55,312 nt of DNA from an uncultured Bacteroides sp. (GCA_949289345.1 CASENS010000102.1:1-55312), one strand, 5' to 3'; positions 26,036 through 37,562 are shown, numbered from the stretch's first letter. Numbers and translations: made by a program. Notes: generated by a model from the letters alone, not told the origin.

Positions 26036-27417
26036 TTATCTGTCTGTCACCACGTCCGGCGCCAATCCCAATGAAGGTTGTCCTTCCGTTACCTTTCCCC
26101 AACGGAATACATGTACGTTGTCCGTGTGTCGTCCGTTCTCCTTGCGGTAGCGCCACAGGATGTAGACAGCCGAGCCAAAGAATGCCAACGCACAGAATAT
26201 GCCGACAAAAGCCGAAAGGTTATTATAAAAATCTAACCAGACTACATCGGGCGTGAACCATTCTTTCATAACCAACACCAGGACCGTACCTACATAGCCT
26301 ACAAAGTCGAGTGTGACAATGAAGAATCCCACGTTGCCCTTCACGCGGAAACAGGCGATGAACCGCTCGAAAAACAATGTCTGGAAACTAAGGAATACGA
26401 TATACACCGCCAGGCTTTGCAGGAAAAGCCACATGACTACCGGCAGATGCAAAGCCGTGTAATTGAAAGCCATGAAGCTGAGGGCCAGCGACCCCACTAT
26501 CACCATGCACAACAGCATCAGCAACACACGGATGTGGCTGCGCACCATGGCTGCAAATCCGAACAAGCCAAGTATGATTACCGTGACCACTCCGTCTATC
26601 TGCGCAAACGCCCAAGCCGACAAGCCTGCCGCATCCACATCGACAATCTTCACCAGGAAATCCTCTTTAATGTCCCGCAATACGGTGACAAAAAGATTGG
26701 CAGTAAAGAGCAATACCAGCAACGGCATAAAGCTGCGGAAAACCTTGAGCCTGGTATGCCCATCCATGGTTACCCGTTCCGTCCGCAGAGCCTTGTCCTC
26801 TTCCGAAGGCTGCGGCATCCTTGTCATCAGCCATCCCAACAACGACAGCAATGGGAAAGCAAACGCGCCGATACAGGCAGGCATCCAGAAGCCGCTGATG
26901 TGCAACGTGTCCATCACAAACAACCCTAACGACCTGGCCACGCCCGAACTGACCGCAATGCTGACTCCCATGATGCTGGCCAGTAAATCGGTGACACGCC
27001 GGCCTTCCAGAAAGCTGAAGATACCCCCCCACATATAACCCAAAGACAAGCCATTAAAAAACAAAGCAAAGACGTTGAAAGGCCGAGGCAAAGAGCCGAA
27101 AACACCAAGGATAATTCGGCCACCGCCGCCGAAGCCACAATCAGTTTCAAACGGTTCTGCGGTTTCAGTTCCGAAATCACTTTAATGCCTATCAGTTTAG
27201 AAAGAAAATAACCGGCTATCTGAATAATGCTGGTTGCCGTTTTATAATCCATGCCGAAAAAGTCCAGTCCATCAAAAGTGGCCGCTGTAAAAGGTTTGCG
27301 CAAAGCGTACACCAATGAGTAGGAAAGCAAAGCCGCTCCGCCCGCCCAAAGGACAAACAGCACATCGGCCCGCTTCTGTTTGGAAAAGTATCTTTCTGTT
27401 ATCTTCATATACTTCAT
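26036..27417 (-). pseudogene. DUF5690 multi-helix membrane protein, frameshifted
   Basis: The frame that starts at 27417 (MKYMKITERYF) runs well through AELSLVF near 27102, then turns into unrelated sequence. The continuation GSLPRPFNVFALFFNGLSLGYMWGG is in another frame and runs to 26036. One extra base in the four-A run at 27099-27102 (T run on the coding strand) would read LVFFGSLPRPF and restore a protein of about 460 residues. It would have about 12 helices and an MFS-like layout. Its place beside phnX and phnW suggests, as inference, uptake or export of a phosphonate. A sequencing or assembly error in the homopolymer is as likely as a real null allele. Confidence 0.8.
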
Positions 27418-27436
27418 TCTTTTTTCTTTTCGGCAG

Positions 27437-27444
27437 CAAAATTA
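27437..27444 (-). promoter_or_regulatory. -7 box of the DUF5690-phnX-phnW cluster
   Basis: On the minus strand TAATTTTG matches TAnnTTTG, 20 bases before the ATG at 27417. Confidence 0.5.
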
Positions 27445-27518
27445 AGGCTGGTTTTCAACTTCCCAAATGAATTTTTATTATTTATAAATTTCATATTATC
27501 AAGCATTTATAATGTAAT

Positions 27519-27540
27519 ATTCATGTAACATTCATGCAAC
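27519..27540. promoter_or_regulatory. 11-bp tandem repeat between divergent genes
   Basis: ATTCATGTAAC is followed at once by ATTCATGCAAC, one helical turn apart. It lies between the divergent DUF5690 cluster and the gene at 27600, so it may be an operator. Confidence 0.4.
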
Positions 27541-27599
27541 ACATATGATATAACTGTTACGTTTCTTTGCCATGCTTTTAAAGAATATACAACCAAGAC

Positions 27600-28481
27600 A
27601 TGAACGAATTAACGGATATCTATAAGCGCATTGAGTATCTGCGTAACAAAGGAGTAAAAATGAAGGAAATGGCTGACCATACCAACATGGCTGCCAGTGT
27701 GTTGTCATCGCTCTATTCAAGTGTACTGCCCACTTACATCGAACAAGTGAAGAACGGAATCGGTGAAGAAGATGCATTGGACTATGCGCTCTCGCAAGTG
27801 AACAACGTATCGAAGAAACGCCTGTTGGTCAGCTTGAAGGAATTGAAGGAGCAGCTCTACCAATTGGAGCCTGCGCAAGTGGTAGGACAGAAAAGCAATC
27901 CGGTACTGGCCATGCTGACCGAAGAGATGGCTCACTCCACCCAAGATGCCTACAATTACAGCGGCATCTACATGAGCTACAGCCTCTCCTCCTCCATGCA
28001 GGCACTGAAAGCGGAGCCCTATCTCATCTGCCCTTCGGAAAACAACGAATATGTCAAGGTCGTACACAACAGTGCCTATAACATCACCCACTACGGCACC
28101 TGTCTTTTCAGCAATCACCAAAACGCCTACCTCTTCTTCAACGAACGGGAGGCACCGCAAATAGCCTTGTTCACCATCTATCTGCAACTGCCCATGTACG
28201 ACTTTCCGCACATGCTCAAAGGGTTGTACCTCAGTTTGGACTACAATCGTAATCCTATCGCTCGTCGCATTCTTTTTGTGAAATACTCAGACAGTACATC
28301 ACTGGACGATTTTTTGGAGTTGAAAGGCCGTATCATTCCTCAGGAGGAATTGACGGACGAGTTATTACCCTACTACAACTACACCTGTCAAAAGGAAGAC
28401 TGTATCAAGACCTGTTCCGTTCCCTCGCCCCGTCTCGATGCAAGCGATTTGGAGCGAGAGAAGAAATTATTGGAGATTTAA
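27600..28481 (+). CDS. conserved protein of unknown function
   Basis: I do not recognise a named family. The 293-residue soluble protein has no signal peptide or membrane helix. The N-terminal 50 residues (IYKRIEYLRNKGVKMKEMADHTNMAASVLSSLYSSV) have the helix pattern and KEMADHTN turn of a lambda-repressor-like helix-turn-helix, so DNA binding is possible. A second helical segment covers 70-110. The rest is rich in aromatic residues and could be a sensor domain. The C-terminus has a Cys-x4-Cys-x3-Cys cluster (CQKEDCIKTC) that might bind metal. It is divergent from the phosphonate cluster with a tandem repeat between them, which would fit a local regulator; this is inference only. Confidence 0.7.
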   Translation: MNELTDIYKRIEYLRNKGVKMKEMADHTNMAASVLSSLYSSVLPTYIEQVKNGIGEEDALDYALSQVNNVSKKRLLVSLKELKEQLYQLEPAQVVGQKSNPVLAMLTEEMAHSTQDAYNYSGIYMSYSLSSSMQALKAEPYLICPSENNEYVKVVHNSAYNITHYGTCLFSNHQNAYLFFNEREAPQIALFTIYLQLPMYDFPHMLKGLYLSLDYNRNPIARRILFVKYSDSTSLDDFLELKGRIIPQEELTDELLPYYNYTCQKEDCIKTCSVPSPRLDASDLEREKKLLEI

Positions 28482-28564
28482 GACCGTAAAGCAGTAAAGG
28501 TTATATGAAGTCTCCGTTAGCTACTTTATTACGACACGCCATGTATATTTCCAAAATAATTTTG

Positions 28565-28572
28565 TACTTTTG
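28565..28572 (+). promoter_or_regulatory. -7 box of the antiporter-nudC pair
   Basis: TACTTTTG matches TAnnTTTG, 27 bases before the ATG at 28600. Confidence 0.6.
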
Positions 28573-28599
28573 TAACGCAAACAATAAAACAGAGGTACA

Positions 28600-30060
28600 A
28601 TGAACTTGACTGTCGAACACATTCTCCTTGCAGGTTCCGTATTATTATTTGTCAGCATCCTGGCGGGCAAAACGGGTTATCGTTTCGGTGTTCCTACTCT
28701 ATTGCTTTTCCTTCTTGTAGGTATGCTTTTCGGGAGTGACGGGCTAGGCATCCAATTTCACGACATGCAAATGGCTCAATTCCTAGGCACTATAGCACTA
28801 AGTGTCATCCTTTTCACAGGAGGTATGGACACACGCTTCACCGACATCCGTCCAGTGCTCCGTCCGGGTATCATGCTATCCACGTTGGGTGTTCTGTTCA
28901 CAACATTGTTCACGGGATTATTTATCTGGTGGCTTTCGGGAATGTCATGGACTAACATCCATTTTTCGCTGATTCCGTCCTTATTGCTTGCGGCCACGAT
29001 GTCATCCACAGACTCAGCATCGGTATTCTCCATCTTGCGTTCCCAAAAAATAAATCTAAAGCACAATCTGCGCCCCATGTTGGAACTTGAAAGTGGTAGC
29101 AACGACCCCATGGCGTATATGCTGACCATTGTACTAATTCAGTTTACTCAAGCGACAGGTATGGGATGGAACGAAATCATCGTATCGTTTTGTGTACAAT
29201 TTCTCGTCGGCGGAGTAGCGGGCTACCTCATGGGGCGTCTCGCCACGCTGGCCATGAATAAACTAAACATAGACAACCAAGCCATGTACCCAATCCTGTT
29301 ACTGGCCGTGCTGTTTTTCACGTTCTCCGTTACCAGCCTTTTGAAAGGCAATGGCTATTTAGCCGTATATTTAGCCGGTATGATGGTAGGCAATCATAAA
29401 ATGGCTTTCCGCCGCGAAACCAATACATTTATGGACGGGCTGACCTGGCTTTTCCAAATCGTAATGTTCCTCTGCCTTGGACTGTTGGTAAACCCACACG
29501 AAATGCTTGACGTAGCTGCTGTAGCCACCCTTATAGGCGCATTCATGGTTTTGATAGGCCGTCCACTCAGCGTATATATCAGTCTCTTACCTTTCGGGAA
29601 GAACATCAGCCATCGCTCGCGCATATTCATTTCCTGGGTTGGACTACGTGGTGCGGCTCCTATTCTATTTGCCATTTACCCAGTAGTAGCCGGTGTACCG
29701 GGAGCACAAAGCATTTTCAACATTGTGTTTTTTATTACCATCATTTCACTCGTTGTGCAAGGCACTACTATTACACGCATGGCACACGTGTTAGGACTTT
29801 CCGCCCCATTACCCAAAACAGGTAACGATTTCGGTGTAGAACTTCCAGAAGATATCGGTTCTGATTTGCATGAGATAACTGTCACCGAAGCCATGGCGAA
29901 AAATTCACCTACACTGAAAGACATGAATCTGCCTCAAGGTACGCTGGTGATGATTGTAAAACGGGGCGAAGAATTCTTAATTCCGAACGGAACACTCCGT
30001 CTGCATGCTGAAGACAAACTACTGATTATATCGGAAAAGAAAAAAGACATCAACAAATGA
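28600..30060 (+). CDS. nhaP2: potassium/proton antiporter, CPA1 family with TrkA-C domain
   Basis: The 486-residue inner-membrane protein has about 12-13 helices and the CPA1 exchanger core, including the ESGSNDPMAY motif (around 165) that carries the ion-binding Asp, and the later SWVGLRGAAPILFAIYP helix. A soluble TrkA-C domain (about 400-486) ends the protein and probably gates it by nucleotide binding. The layout equals NhaP2/CvrA, which exchanges K+ for H+ and protects against low osmolarity or high potassium. The stop overlaps the nudC start by 4 bases (ATGA), so translation is coupled. Confidence 0.92.
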   Translation: MNLTVEHILLAGSVLLFVSILAGKTGYRFGVPTLLLFLLVGMLFGSDGLGIQFHDMQMAQFLGTIALSVILFTGGMDTRFTDIRPVLRPGIMLSTLGVLFTTLFTGLFIWWLSGMSWTNIHFSLIPSLLLAATMSSTDSASVFSILRSQKINLKHNLRPMLELESGSNDPMAYMLTIVLIQFTQATGMGWNEIIVSFCVQFLVGGVAGYLMGRLATLAMNKLNIDNQAMYPILLLAVLFFTFSVTSLLKGNGYLAVYLAGMMVGNHKMAFRRETNTFMDGLTWLFQIVMFLCLGLLVNPHEMLDVAAVATLIGAFMVLIGRPLSVYISLLPFGKNISHRSRIFISWVGLRGAAPILFAIYPVVAGVPGAQSIFNIVFFITIISLVVQGTTITRMAHVLGLSAPLPKTGNDFGVELPEDIGSDLHEITVTEAMAKNSPTLKDMNLPQGTLVMIVKRGEEFLIPNGTLRLHAEDKLLIISEKKKDINK

Positions 30061-30845
30061 AAGTTTCTCAAGCTACTCAATGGTACATTTTCTTTAAAGA
30101 CAACCTGCTGATACAAAAGAATGCGAATGGCAATTATTCCATTCCATTTGGCATACAACCGCCTATTGCTCCATCCGACGGACAAAGAATACACCGCGTA
30201 CTACTACCAACGGGCATTTATGTATTTACATTCATGATAAACTATCCTATTGCGGAAACAAATCTGTGGCTGATGAAAGGACTGAGAGCATCATTCGACT
30301 ACTTGGCTCTGGATGACTACCGGGCGGCAGGGAAAGCCTACCAAATACTTTATTGGGATCAACACAGCCGCTATTGCCCTGTATGCGGTACCGCCACTAA
30401 ACAACATACAGACATTATGAAAAAATGTCCTCAATGCGGTTATGAACTTTACCCTCCCATCTCGACCGCCATCATTGTCTTGATACGTCGGGATGACGAA
30501 ATTTTGTTGGTACACGCACGTAACTTCCGTGGAACCTTCTTCGGTCTTGTTGCCGGTTTTCTCGAAGCTGGAGAAACATTGGAACAGTGCGTCCAACGAG
30601 AAGTCATGGAAGAAACGGGGCTTACCATACGTAACATTACCTACTTCGACAGCCAACCTTGGCCCTATCCCAGCGGTCTGATGGTAGGGTTCTTTGCTGA
30701 TTACGAAAGCGGCGAAATAAAACTACAGGATGACGAATTGAGCGCAGGCGCATTTTACCACCGGAATAACTTACCGGAACTGCCCCAAAAACTTAGTCTT
30801 GCCCGCCGACTGATAGACACTTGGCTAGAAGGGAAAGACTGTTGA
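30057..30845 (+). CDS. nudC: NAD+ diphosphatase / NADH pyrophosphatase
   Basis: It hydrolyses NAD(H) to NMN(H) and AMP and can remove NAD caps from RNA. The 262-residue protein has a four-Cys zinc ribbon (Cys107, Cys110, Cys124, Cys127). The Nudix box spans about 167-189 (GFLEAGETLEQC then REVMEETGL). The NADH-specific SQPWPYP motif is at 199-205. The N-terminal domain (1-100) is the usual degenerate NudC domain. The gene overlaps the antiporter gene, and a minus-strand terminator for the convergent phosphomutase lies just beyond it. Confidence 0.95.
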   Translation: MKVSQATQWYIFFKDNLLIQKNANGNYSIPFGIQPPIAPSDGQRIHRVLLPTGIYVFTFMINYPIAETNLWLMKGLRASFDYLALDDYRAAGKAYQILYWDQHSRYCPVCGTATKQHTDIMKKCPQCGYELYPPISTAIIVLIRRDDEILLVHARNFRGTFFGLVAGFLEAGETLEQCVQREVMEETGLTIRNITYFDSQPWPYPSGLMVGFFADYESGEIKLQDDELSAGAFYHRNNLPELPQKLSLARRLIDTWLEGKDC

Positions 30846-30850
30846 TATAC

Positions 30851-30895
30851 AAAAATCCCTCCTGTAAATACCATATCCGACAAATACAGGAGGGA
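30851..30895 (-). terminator. terminator after the phosphohexomutase gene
   Basis: TCCCTCCTGTA (30856-30866) pairs perfectly with TACAGGAGGGA (30885-30895). On the minus strand a run of five T follows, so it ends the gene that stops at 30926. The plus-strand side lacks a T run. Confidence 0.85.
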
Positions 30896-30925
30896 ATTCT
30901 ATAAACTGCTTGGGGGCTATTTCAT

Positions 30926-32665
30926 TCAAATGCCCAACGACTCACGAACAGCCTTAATTTTATCCTCAGCTTCCTTCATAGCATTGACATAACACTTCGG
31001 ACATCCCATTGTTCCTTTCACTTCGATGTAGAACTTAATCTTAGGCTCCGTGCCCGATGGGCGTACGGAAATCTTCGTACCGTCTTCTGTAAAGTACTGG
31101 AGCACGTTAGATGTTTCCGGCATGTTGAGGTCGCTCACCTTTCCTTCACCATCCGTAGCCTTCAAAGTCTTGTAATCCTTTATCAACACAACTTTAGAGC
31201 CACCGATTTCTTTCAGTGGGTTAGCGCGGAAGTTATCCATCATAGCCTTTATTTCGTCAGCTCCACTCTTACCAGGCTTTACAACGTTTACGGTTGTTTC
31301 CTTGGAGAAGCCGTATTCTACATAAATACCCATCAGCACGTCATACAACGTCTTTCCTTGATCTTTTGCCCAAGCACAAATCTCAGCCAGCAAAGAACAT
31401 GCGGATACAGCATCTTTATCACGAACGAAATCTTCAGCCAAGAACCCATAACTTTCCTCACCGCCTCCGATGTATTGCTGCTTGCCTTCGCGCAAGCGAA
31501 TTTCACGGGCTATCCACTTAAAGCCGGTGTAGCAATCCAGCATCTCAATATTGTTTCTCTCGGCTACGGTCTTTATCAAGTCTGTAGTCACGATAGTCTT
31601 CACAATAAAGTCTGTAGGCTTCATCTTGCCTGTGGCAATACGGTTCTTAATGATATAATAGAGGAAAAGCAAACAGGTTTGGTTACCGTTGATAAGTACC
31701 CATTCGCCCTTATCGTCTTTACAGGCCATACCCACACGATCGGCATCCGGGTCGCTGGCCATCACAATGTCAGCGTCTATCTCTTTGGCCAGTTTGATGG
31801 CAAGAGTCAAAGCCTCGGCATTCTCAGGATTGGGTGAAACCACCGTAGGAAAGTTTCCGTCTTTCACCATCTGTGCCTCTACACAATGTACGTTTTCAAA
31901 TCCCCACAGTTTTAAAGAAGCTGGAATCAACGCACGTCCGGCACCATGAAGCGGTGTATAGACAATGCTCAAATCCTTCTGGCGTTTGATGACTTCAGGG
32001 TCGATGGAAATGGAATGAACCTTTTCCAAATAAACTTTGTCCACATCCTCGCCAATAATCTGGATAAGTTCCTTGTTGCCAGCGAACTTAATGTCGGACA
32101 CCTTTACCTTATTCACTTCTTCGATGATGCCTGTGTCATGAGGAGCCAATACCTGTGCGCCATCGTCCCAATAAGCCTTATATCCGTTGTACTCACGCGG
32201 ATTATGGCTGGCGGTAATATTGATACCACTTTGGCACCCTAAATGGCGGATTGCAAAAGACACTTCAGGCGTCGGACGAAGGTCATCAAAAAGATAAACT
32301 TTAATGCCGTTGGCCGAGAAGATGTCCGCGGAAATTTCAGCGAACTTACGGCTATTGTTACGGCAATCGTGACCTACTACTACCGAAATAGGCCGGCCGG
32401 CGAAATTCTTGTTCAGATAGTTAGCCAATCCTTGTGTAGCAGCACCTACGGTATAGATATTCATACGGTTACTACCAGCTCCCATAATGCCACGTAAACC
32501 ACCTGTACCAAACTCCAAATCTTTATAAAAAGACTCTATCAACTCAGTTTTGTCTTCGCTTTCCAACATACGCTTTACTTCGGATTGGGTTTCGGCATCA
32601 TACGCAGGTTCCAACCATTCCTGAGCTTTTGCGGTCACTAACTTAATCAGTTCTTGATTTTCCAT
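30926..32665 (-). CDS. alpha-D-phosphohexomutase (phosphoglucomutase type)
   Basis: This cytoplasmic phospho-sugar mutase of 579 residues has four domains. The phosphoserine is Ser153 in ITASHNPREYNGYK, the metal loop DPDADRVGM lies near 306, the sugar loop GGGEESYGF lies near 395, and the phosphate loop RPSGTEPKIKF lies near 542. The size and the TASHNP-REYNGYK form suit the phosphoglucomutase/phosphomannomutase branch with PgcA-like enzymes that act on glucose 1/6-phosphate. Substrate preference is not certain. It is monocistronic, with a -7 box at 32719-32726 and a strong terminator. Confidence 0.92.
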   Translation of the reverse strand: MENQELIKLVTAKAQEWLEPAYDAETQSEVKRMLESEDKTELIESFYKDLEFGTGGLRGIMGAGSNRMNIYTVGAATQGLANYLNKNFAGRPISVVVGHDCRNNSRKFAEISADIFSANGIKVYLFDDLRPTPEVSFAIRHLGCQSGINITASHNPREYNGYKAYWDDGAQVLAPHDTGIIEEVNKVKVSDIKFAGNKELIQIIGEDVDKVYLEKVHSISIDPEVIKRQKDLSIVYTPLHGAGRALIPASLKLWGFENVHCVEAQMVKDGNFPTVVSPNPENAEALTLAIKLAKEIDADIVMASDPDADRVGMACKDDKGEWVLINGNQTCLLFLYYIIKNRIATGKMKPTDFIVKTIVTTDLIKTVAERNNIEMLDCYTGFKWIAREIRLREGKQQYIGGGEESYGFLAEDFVRDKDAVSACSLLAEICAWAKDQGKTLYDVLMGIYVEYGFSKETTVNVVKPGKSGADEIKAMMDNFRANPLKEIGGSKVVLIKDYKTLKATDGEGKVSDLNMPETSNVLQYFTEDGTKISVRPSGTEPKIKFYIEVKGTMGCPKCYVNAMKEAEDKIKAVRESLGI

Positions 32666-32718
32666 AACAAACTTTTATTTTCAAGGTTAATATATTTATT
32701 TCATTCATTGTACCTTCA

Positions 32719-32726
32719 CAAAGGTA
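32719..32726 (-). promoter_or_regulatory. -7 box of the phosphohexomutase gene
   Basis: On the minus strand TACCTTTG matches TAnnTTTG, 54 bases before the ATG at 32665. Confidence 0.6.
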
Positions 32727-32751
32727 ATGAGTAAAATTGAACCGGCAAATT

Positions 32752-34395
32752 TTATTCGGGTATTTTATAGCGGTCACCCGTCTGTTTCACATATTCTTCA
32801 AGGAAATCCTTCGGATAGCCCGGACGAATAACACCAGCCGGCTGGCCGATGGAGTTACGTTCGAAGTTTCCGTCCTTTACACGTTTCACCACCCCATCGT
32901 TATACTTCACAACCAAAAACTCACCCAAACGTCTCCATGCATCGTGTGTGCTCTGTGCAGTCATTTGTGTGTAGTTAGTCAGTAGAGCTTTAGCTTGGAC
33001 AGGATCAGCCTCCAGCAACTTCAACGCTGCAGACTCTATGCCAGGCTGGGCTTGATTAAAAGTGTTTTCAATTTCATTCTGCGTAGCACGCACATCACCT
33101 ATCATCAAATCATAACGGGGATAGACCATGTTAGCCACCCAATTGAATACCCAGAACGAGGATTTCCACGAAAAAGTGATGTAATCGGCATTTTCCACAC
33201 GCGTATAACATTCGGGCACACGGTCGGCACAACAATATACGGGAGTAAATACAGTCATGTTAGCATCGTCCACTCCAAACCACAACACGCCACCTACAGC
33301 ATCCGGAAGGTCGGCACGCATCTGAGCCACGAAAACGAACCCTGTCTGTTGCGTGGAGATAGGACGCTCGTTGAAGTATTTCTGTCCATTCACTTCGAAA
33401 TCCAGCGGAGAAAGGCGATAAGGGGCATGATAAGGCCCTGCGCCAAAATCCCGACTGAGGTCAAGCGGAGTGCCCTCATAATGGTCACGCATGGCATTCT
33501 TGATATCCTGCACGGAAATTTTGCGGTTTGGTTTTACAAATAAAGGCATTGGTGTAGTGCTCTTCCCTTCAATGTAAGACAGAAACTCCTCGCCACGATC
33601 GGTAAACATATTGTAGAAACTCCAAACACGTGCCTCACAATAGCGCAACATGCCAAAATCCGTAGGCGAATAAGCATCGGCAAAACTGAAGTCCTTGTTC
33701 ACCCCGTTAAAATACCCCTTTTCGCGTGCAAAGGATATGACATCGGGTGAATAGATGCAATTATCCTTGTCACTCATATCGAACTGATGAATACGGCTTT
33801 GATTGGCGTGAGCAGCAATACAATCGTCCGGCACACGAACAGCCACCCACACAGCTCCGCGTACGCCGGGACCCTTACCAATCATTTCCATAATCCACAC
33901 TTCGTTGGGATCGGCTATGGTAAACGACTCACCACTACTATAATATCCATACTCCTGCACCAGTTCAGTCATCACTTTAATGGCTTCACGGGCTGTGCGC
34001 GAGCGTTGCAGCCCCAAATATATCAAACTCCCATAATCAATGACGCCTGTGGTATCCACCAACTCGGGACGCCCGCCAAAGGTTGTCTCACCAATGGTCA
34101 ACTGAAATTCGTTCATGTTACCTATGACGTTATATGTCTGGCGCGCCTGTTCTATCTGTCCCAAATACTTTCCGGTGTCCCATTCGTGTATGTCAATCAG
34201 CGTGCCTTTTTTATGCACTCCTGCAGGATAGTGATACAACTCACCGAACAGGCCGTAAGAGTCGGCCGAATAGGACACGATAGTTGACCCGTCCGTGGAA
34301 GCGTTACGCCCTACAATCAAGTTAGTACAGGCTACCGCTTCCGATATGGATGCCGCCACAAACAGGACGGCAAGTGTTAATACTTTCATCTTCAT
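32752..34395 (-). CDS. C69-family dipeptidase, secreted
   Basis: This Ntn-hydrolase of the PepD/dipeptidase A family has a signal peptide that ends right before the nucleophile. Residues 1-22 are hydrophobic and end in SEAVA, and Cys23 in CTNLIVGRNASTDGS becomes the new N-terminus after cleavage. The 547-residue protein keeps the family segments (YNVIGNMNEFQLTIGETTFGG; MEMIGKGPGVRGAVWVAVRVPD). It should cleave dipeptides in the periplasm. It is not clustered with other peptidases. A 22-bp-period repeat array lies upstream (34445-34538), and dapA follows that on the same strand. Confidence 0.92.
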   Translation of the reverse strand: MKMKVLTLAVLFVAASISEAVACTNLIVGRNASTDGSTIVSYSADSYGLFGELYHYPAGVHKKGTLIDIHEWDTGKYLGQIEQARQTYNVIGNMNEFQLTIGETTFGGRPELVDTTGVIDYGSLIYLGLQRSRTAREAIKVMTELVQEYGYYSSGESFTIADPNEVWIMEMIGKGPGVRGAVWVAVRVPDDCIAAHANQSRIHQFDMSDKDNCIYSPDVISFAREKGYFNGVNKDFSFADAYSPTDFGMLRYCEARVWSFYNMFTDRGEEFLSYIEGKSTTPMPLFVKPNRKISVQDIKNAMRDHYEGTPLDLSRDFGAGPYHAPYRLSPLDFEVNGQKYFNERPISTQQTGFVFVAQMRADLPDAVGGVLWFGVDDANMTVFTPVYCCADRVPECYTRVENADYITFSWKSSFWVFNWVANMVYPRYDLMIGDVRATQNEIENTFNQAQPGIESAALKLLEADPVQAKALLTNYTQMTAQSTHDAWRRLGEFLVVKYNDGVVKRVKDGNFERNSIGQPAGVIRPGYPKDFLEEYVKQTGDRYKIPE

Positions 34396-34444
34396 ATTAT
34401 ATTTAAAATAATGTAATCAGTTTCCGCCTTTCATAAAAAGAAAT

Positions 34445-34538
34445 GCCACTTGGGACTTCTCGGGGAAGATTGCAGTACTTTCTTGAAAGAATTGCAGTGC
34501 TTTCCTGGGAAAATCGCAGAACTTTTCTACCAAGTGCC
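34445..34538. repeat. 22-bp-period palindrome array framed by inverted flanks
   Basis: Units begin at 34456, 34478, 34500 and (partial) 34522, each 22 bases. The first three end in TTGCAG or TCGCAG plus two bases and open with a small palindrome: CTTCtcgggGAAG, CTTTCttGAAAG and TTTCCtgGGAAA. The flanks GCCACTTGG (34445-34453) and CCAAGTGCC (34530-34538) are inverted copies with one mismatch. It lies in the gap between dapA and the dipeptidase gene. Confidence 0.78.
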
Positions 34539-34560
34539 GGCCACACACAAGAATTAAAAG

Positions 34561-35454
34561 TCAGCACTTGATGTTCAGTTCATTCAATATTTTACGCATC
34601 GCTTCAAAAGTGGTAATTCGTGTAGGCACCAATGGGAGACGCAACTTGTTCTCCACCATACCCATAGCATTGAGCATGGCTTTTACTCCCGCCGGATTGC
34701 CATCTACAAACAAGAGTTTGAAAAGCTCGGCAAACTTATGATGAATGGTCAGCGCATTGGCATAATCACCTTGTAAGGCTAACCGGACCATACGGCTGAA
34801 TTCACGCGGAAAAGCATTGCCTATGACGGAAATGACGCCTACTGCCCCTAAAGTAATCAGTGGAAACGTAATGCCGTCATCTCCCGAAATGACATCGAAG
34901 TTGGCAGGTTTATTCTTGATGATGTCGTCCATCTGTGTAATGTTACCCGACGCTTCTTTGATGGCTATCACATTCTTAAAGTCACGGGCTATGCGCAAAG
35001 TTGTTTCAGCCGTCATGTTGACGCCGGTGCGTCCAGGTACGTTATAAAGCACGATGGGCAGTTCTGTGGCTTCAGATATGGCCTTATAGTGCTGATAAAT
35101 ACCTTCCTGGGAAGGCTTATTATAATAAGGTACTACCGAAAGGATAGCATCGACCCCCGTGTAATCGTCTTTCTTCAACGACTCAACAACAGACCTCGTG
35201 TTGTTGCTGCTCACCCCAAGCAAAATAGGAACCCGCCCGTTGACACGCTCAATCACCATTTGCTTAATACACCGTTTTTCATCATCAGTCAGCGTTGGTG
35301 TTTCAGCCGTGGTGCCCAGCACACATAGAAAATCCGCATTATTCTGAAGCAAATAATCCACCAGACGCATCAACGCATCATAGTCTACGCTTTCGTCTTC
35401 TTTGAAAGGAGTAATCATCGCCACTCCCATGCCTTTCAATCTTGTCTGTATCAT
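34561..35454 (-). CDS. dapA: 4-hydroxy-tetrahydrodipicolinate synthase
   Basis: It condenses pyruvate with aspartate semialdehyde in lysine and diaminopimelate synthesis. The 297-residue TIM barrel has Schiff-base Lys166 (IAIKEASGN), Tyr137 (VLYNVPGRTG) with Thr48-Thr49 (GTTAETPT) of the proton relay, and Arg142 for the distal carboxylate. These are the residues that separate DapA from N-acetylneuraminate lyase. It is monocistronic with its own -7 box. Downstream lies the palindrome array rather than a standard terminator. Confidence 0.95.
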   Translation of the reverse strand: MIQTRLKGMGVAMITPFKEDESVDYDALMRLVDYLLQNNADFLCVLGTTAETPTLTDDEKRCIKQMVIERVNGRVPILLGVSSNNTRSVVESLKKDDYTGVDAILSVVPYYNKPSQEGIYQHYKAISEATELPIVLYNVPGRTGVNMTAETTLRIARDFKNVIAIKEASGNITQMDDIIKNKPANFDVISGDDGITFPLITLGAVGVISVIGNAFPREFSRMVRLALQGDYANALTIHHKFAELFKLLFVDGNPAGVKAMLNAMGMVENKLRLPLVPTRITTFEAMRKILNELNIKC

Positions 35455-35490
35455 GAGTCCTAAAAAATAATCTCTTCATTAACTAACTCG

Positions 35491-35498
35491 CAAAAGTA
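35491..35498 (-). promoter_or_regulatory. -7 box of dapA
   Basis: On the minus strand TACTTTTG matches TAnnTTTG, 37 bases before the dapA ATG. Confidence 0.6.
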
Positions 35499-35558
35499 CG
35501 ATTTTTTTCGATTTACGCTACAGAAAATATAAATAAAAAACGTTTTTATGGAACTTTG

Positions 35559-37562
<2,004 letters not shown>

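Noticed and set aside
25207-26256. A 349-codon plus-strand frame opposite phnX
   Set aside because: Shadow of phnX; composition is driven by the GC-rich third codon positions of the opposite strand.
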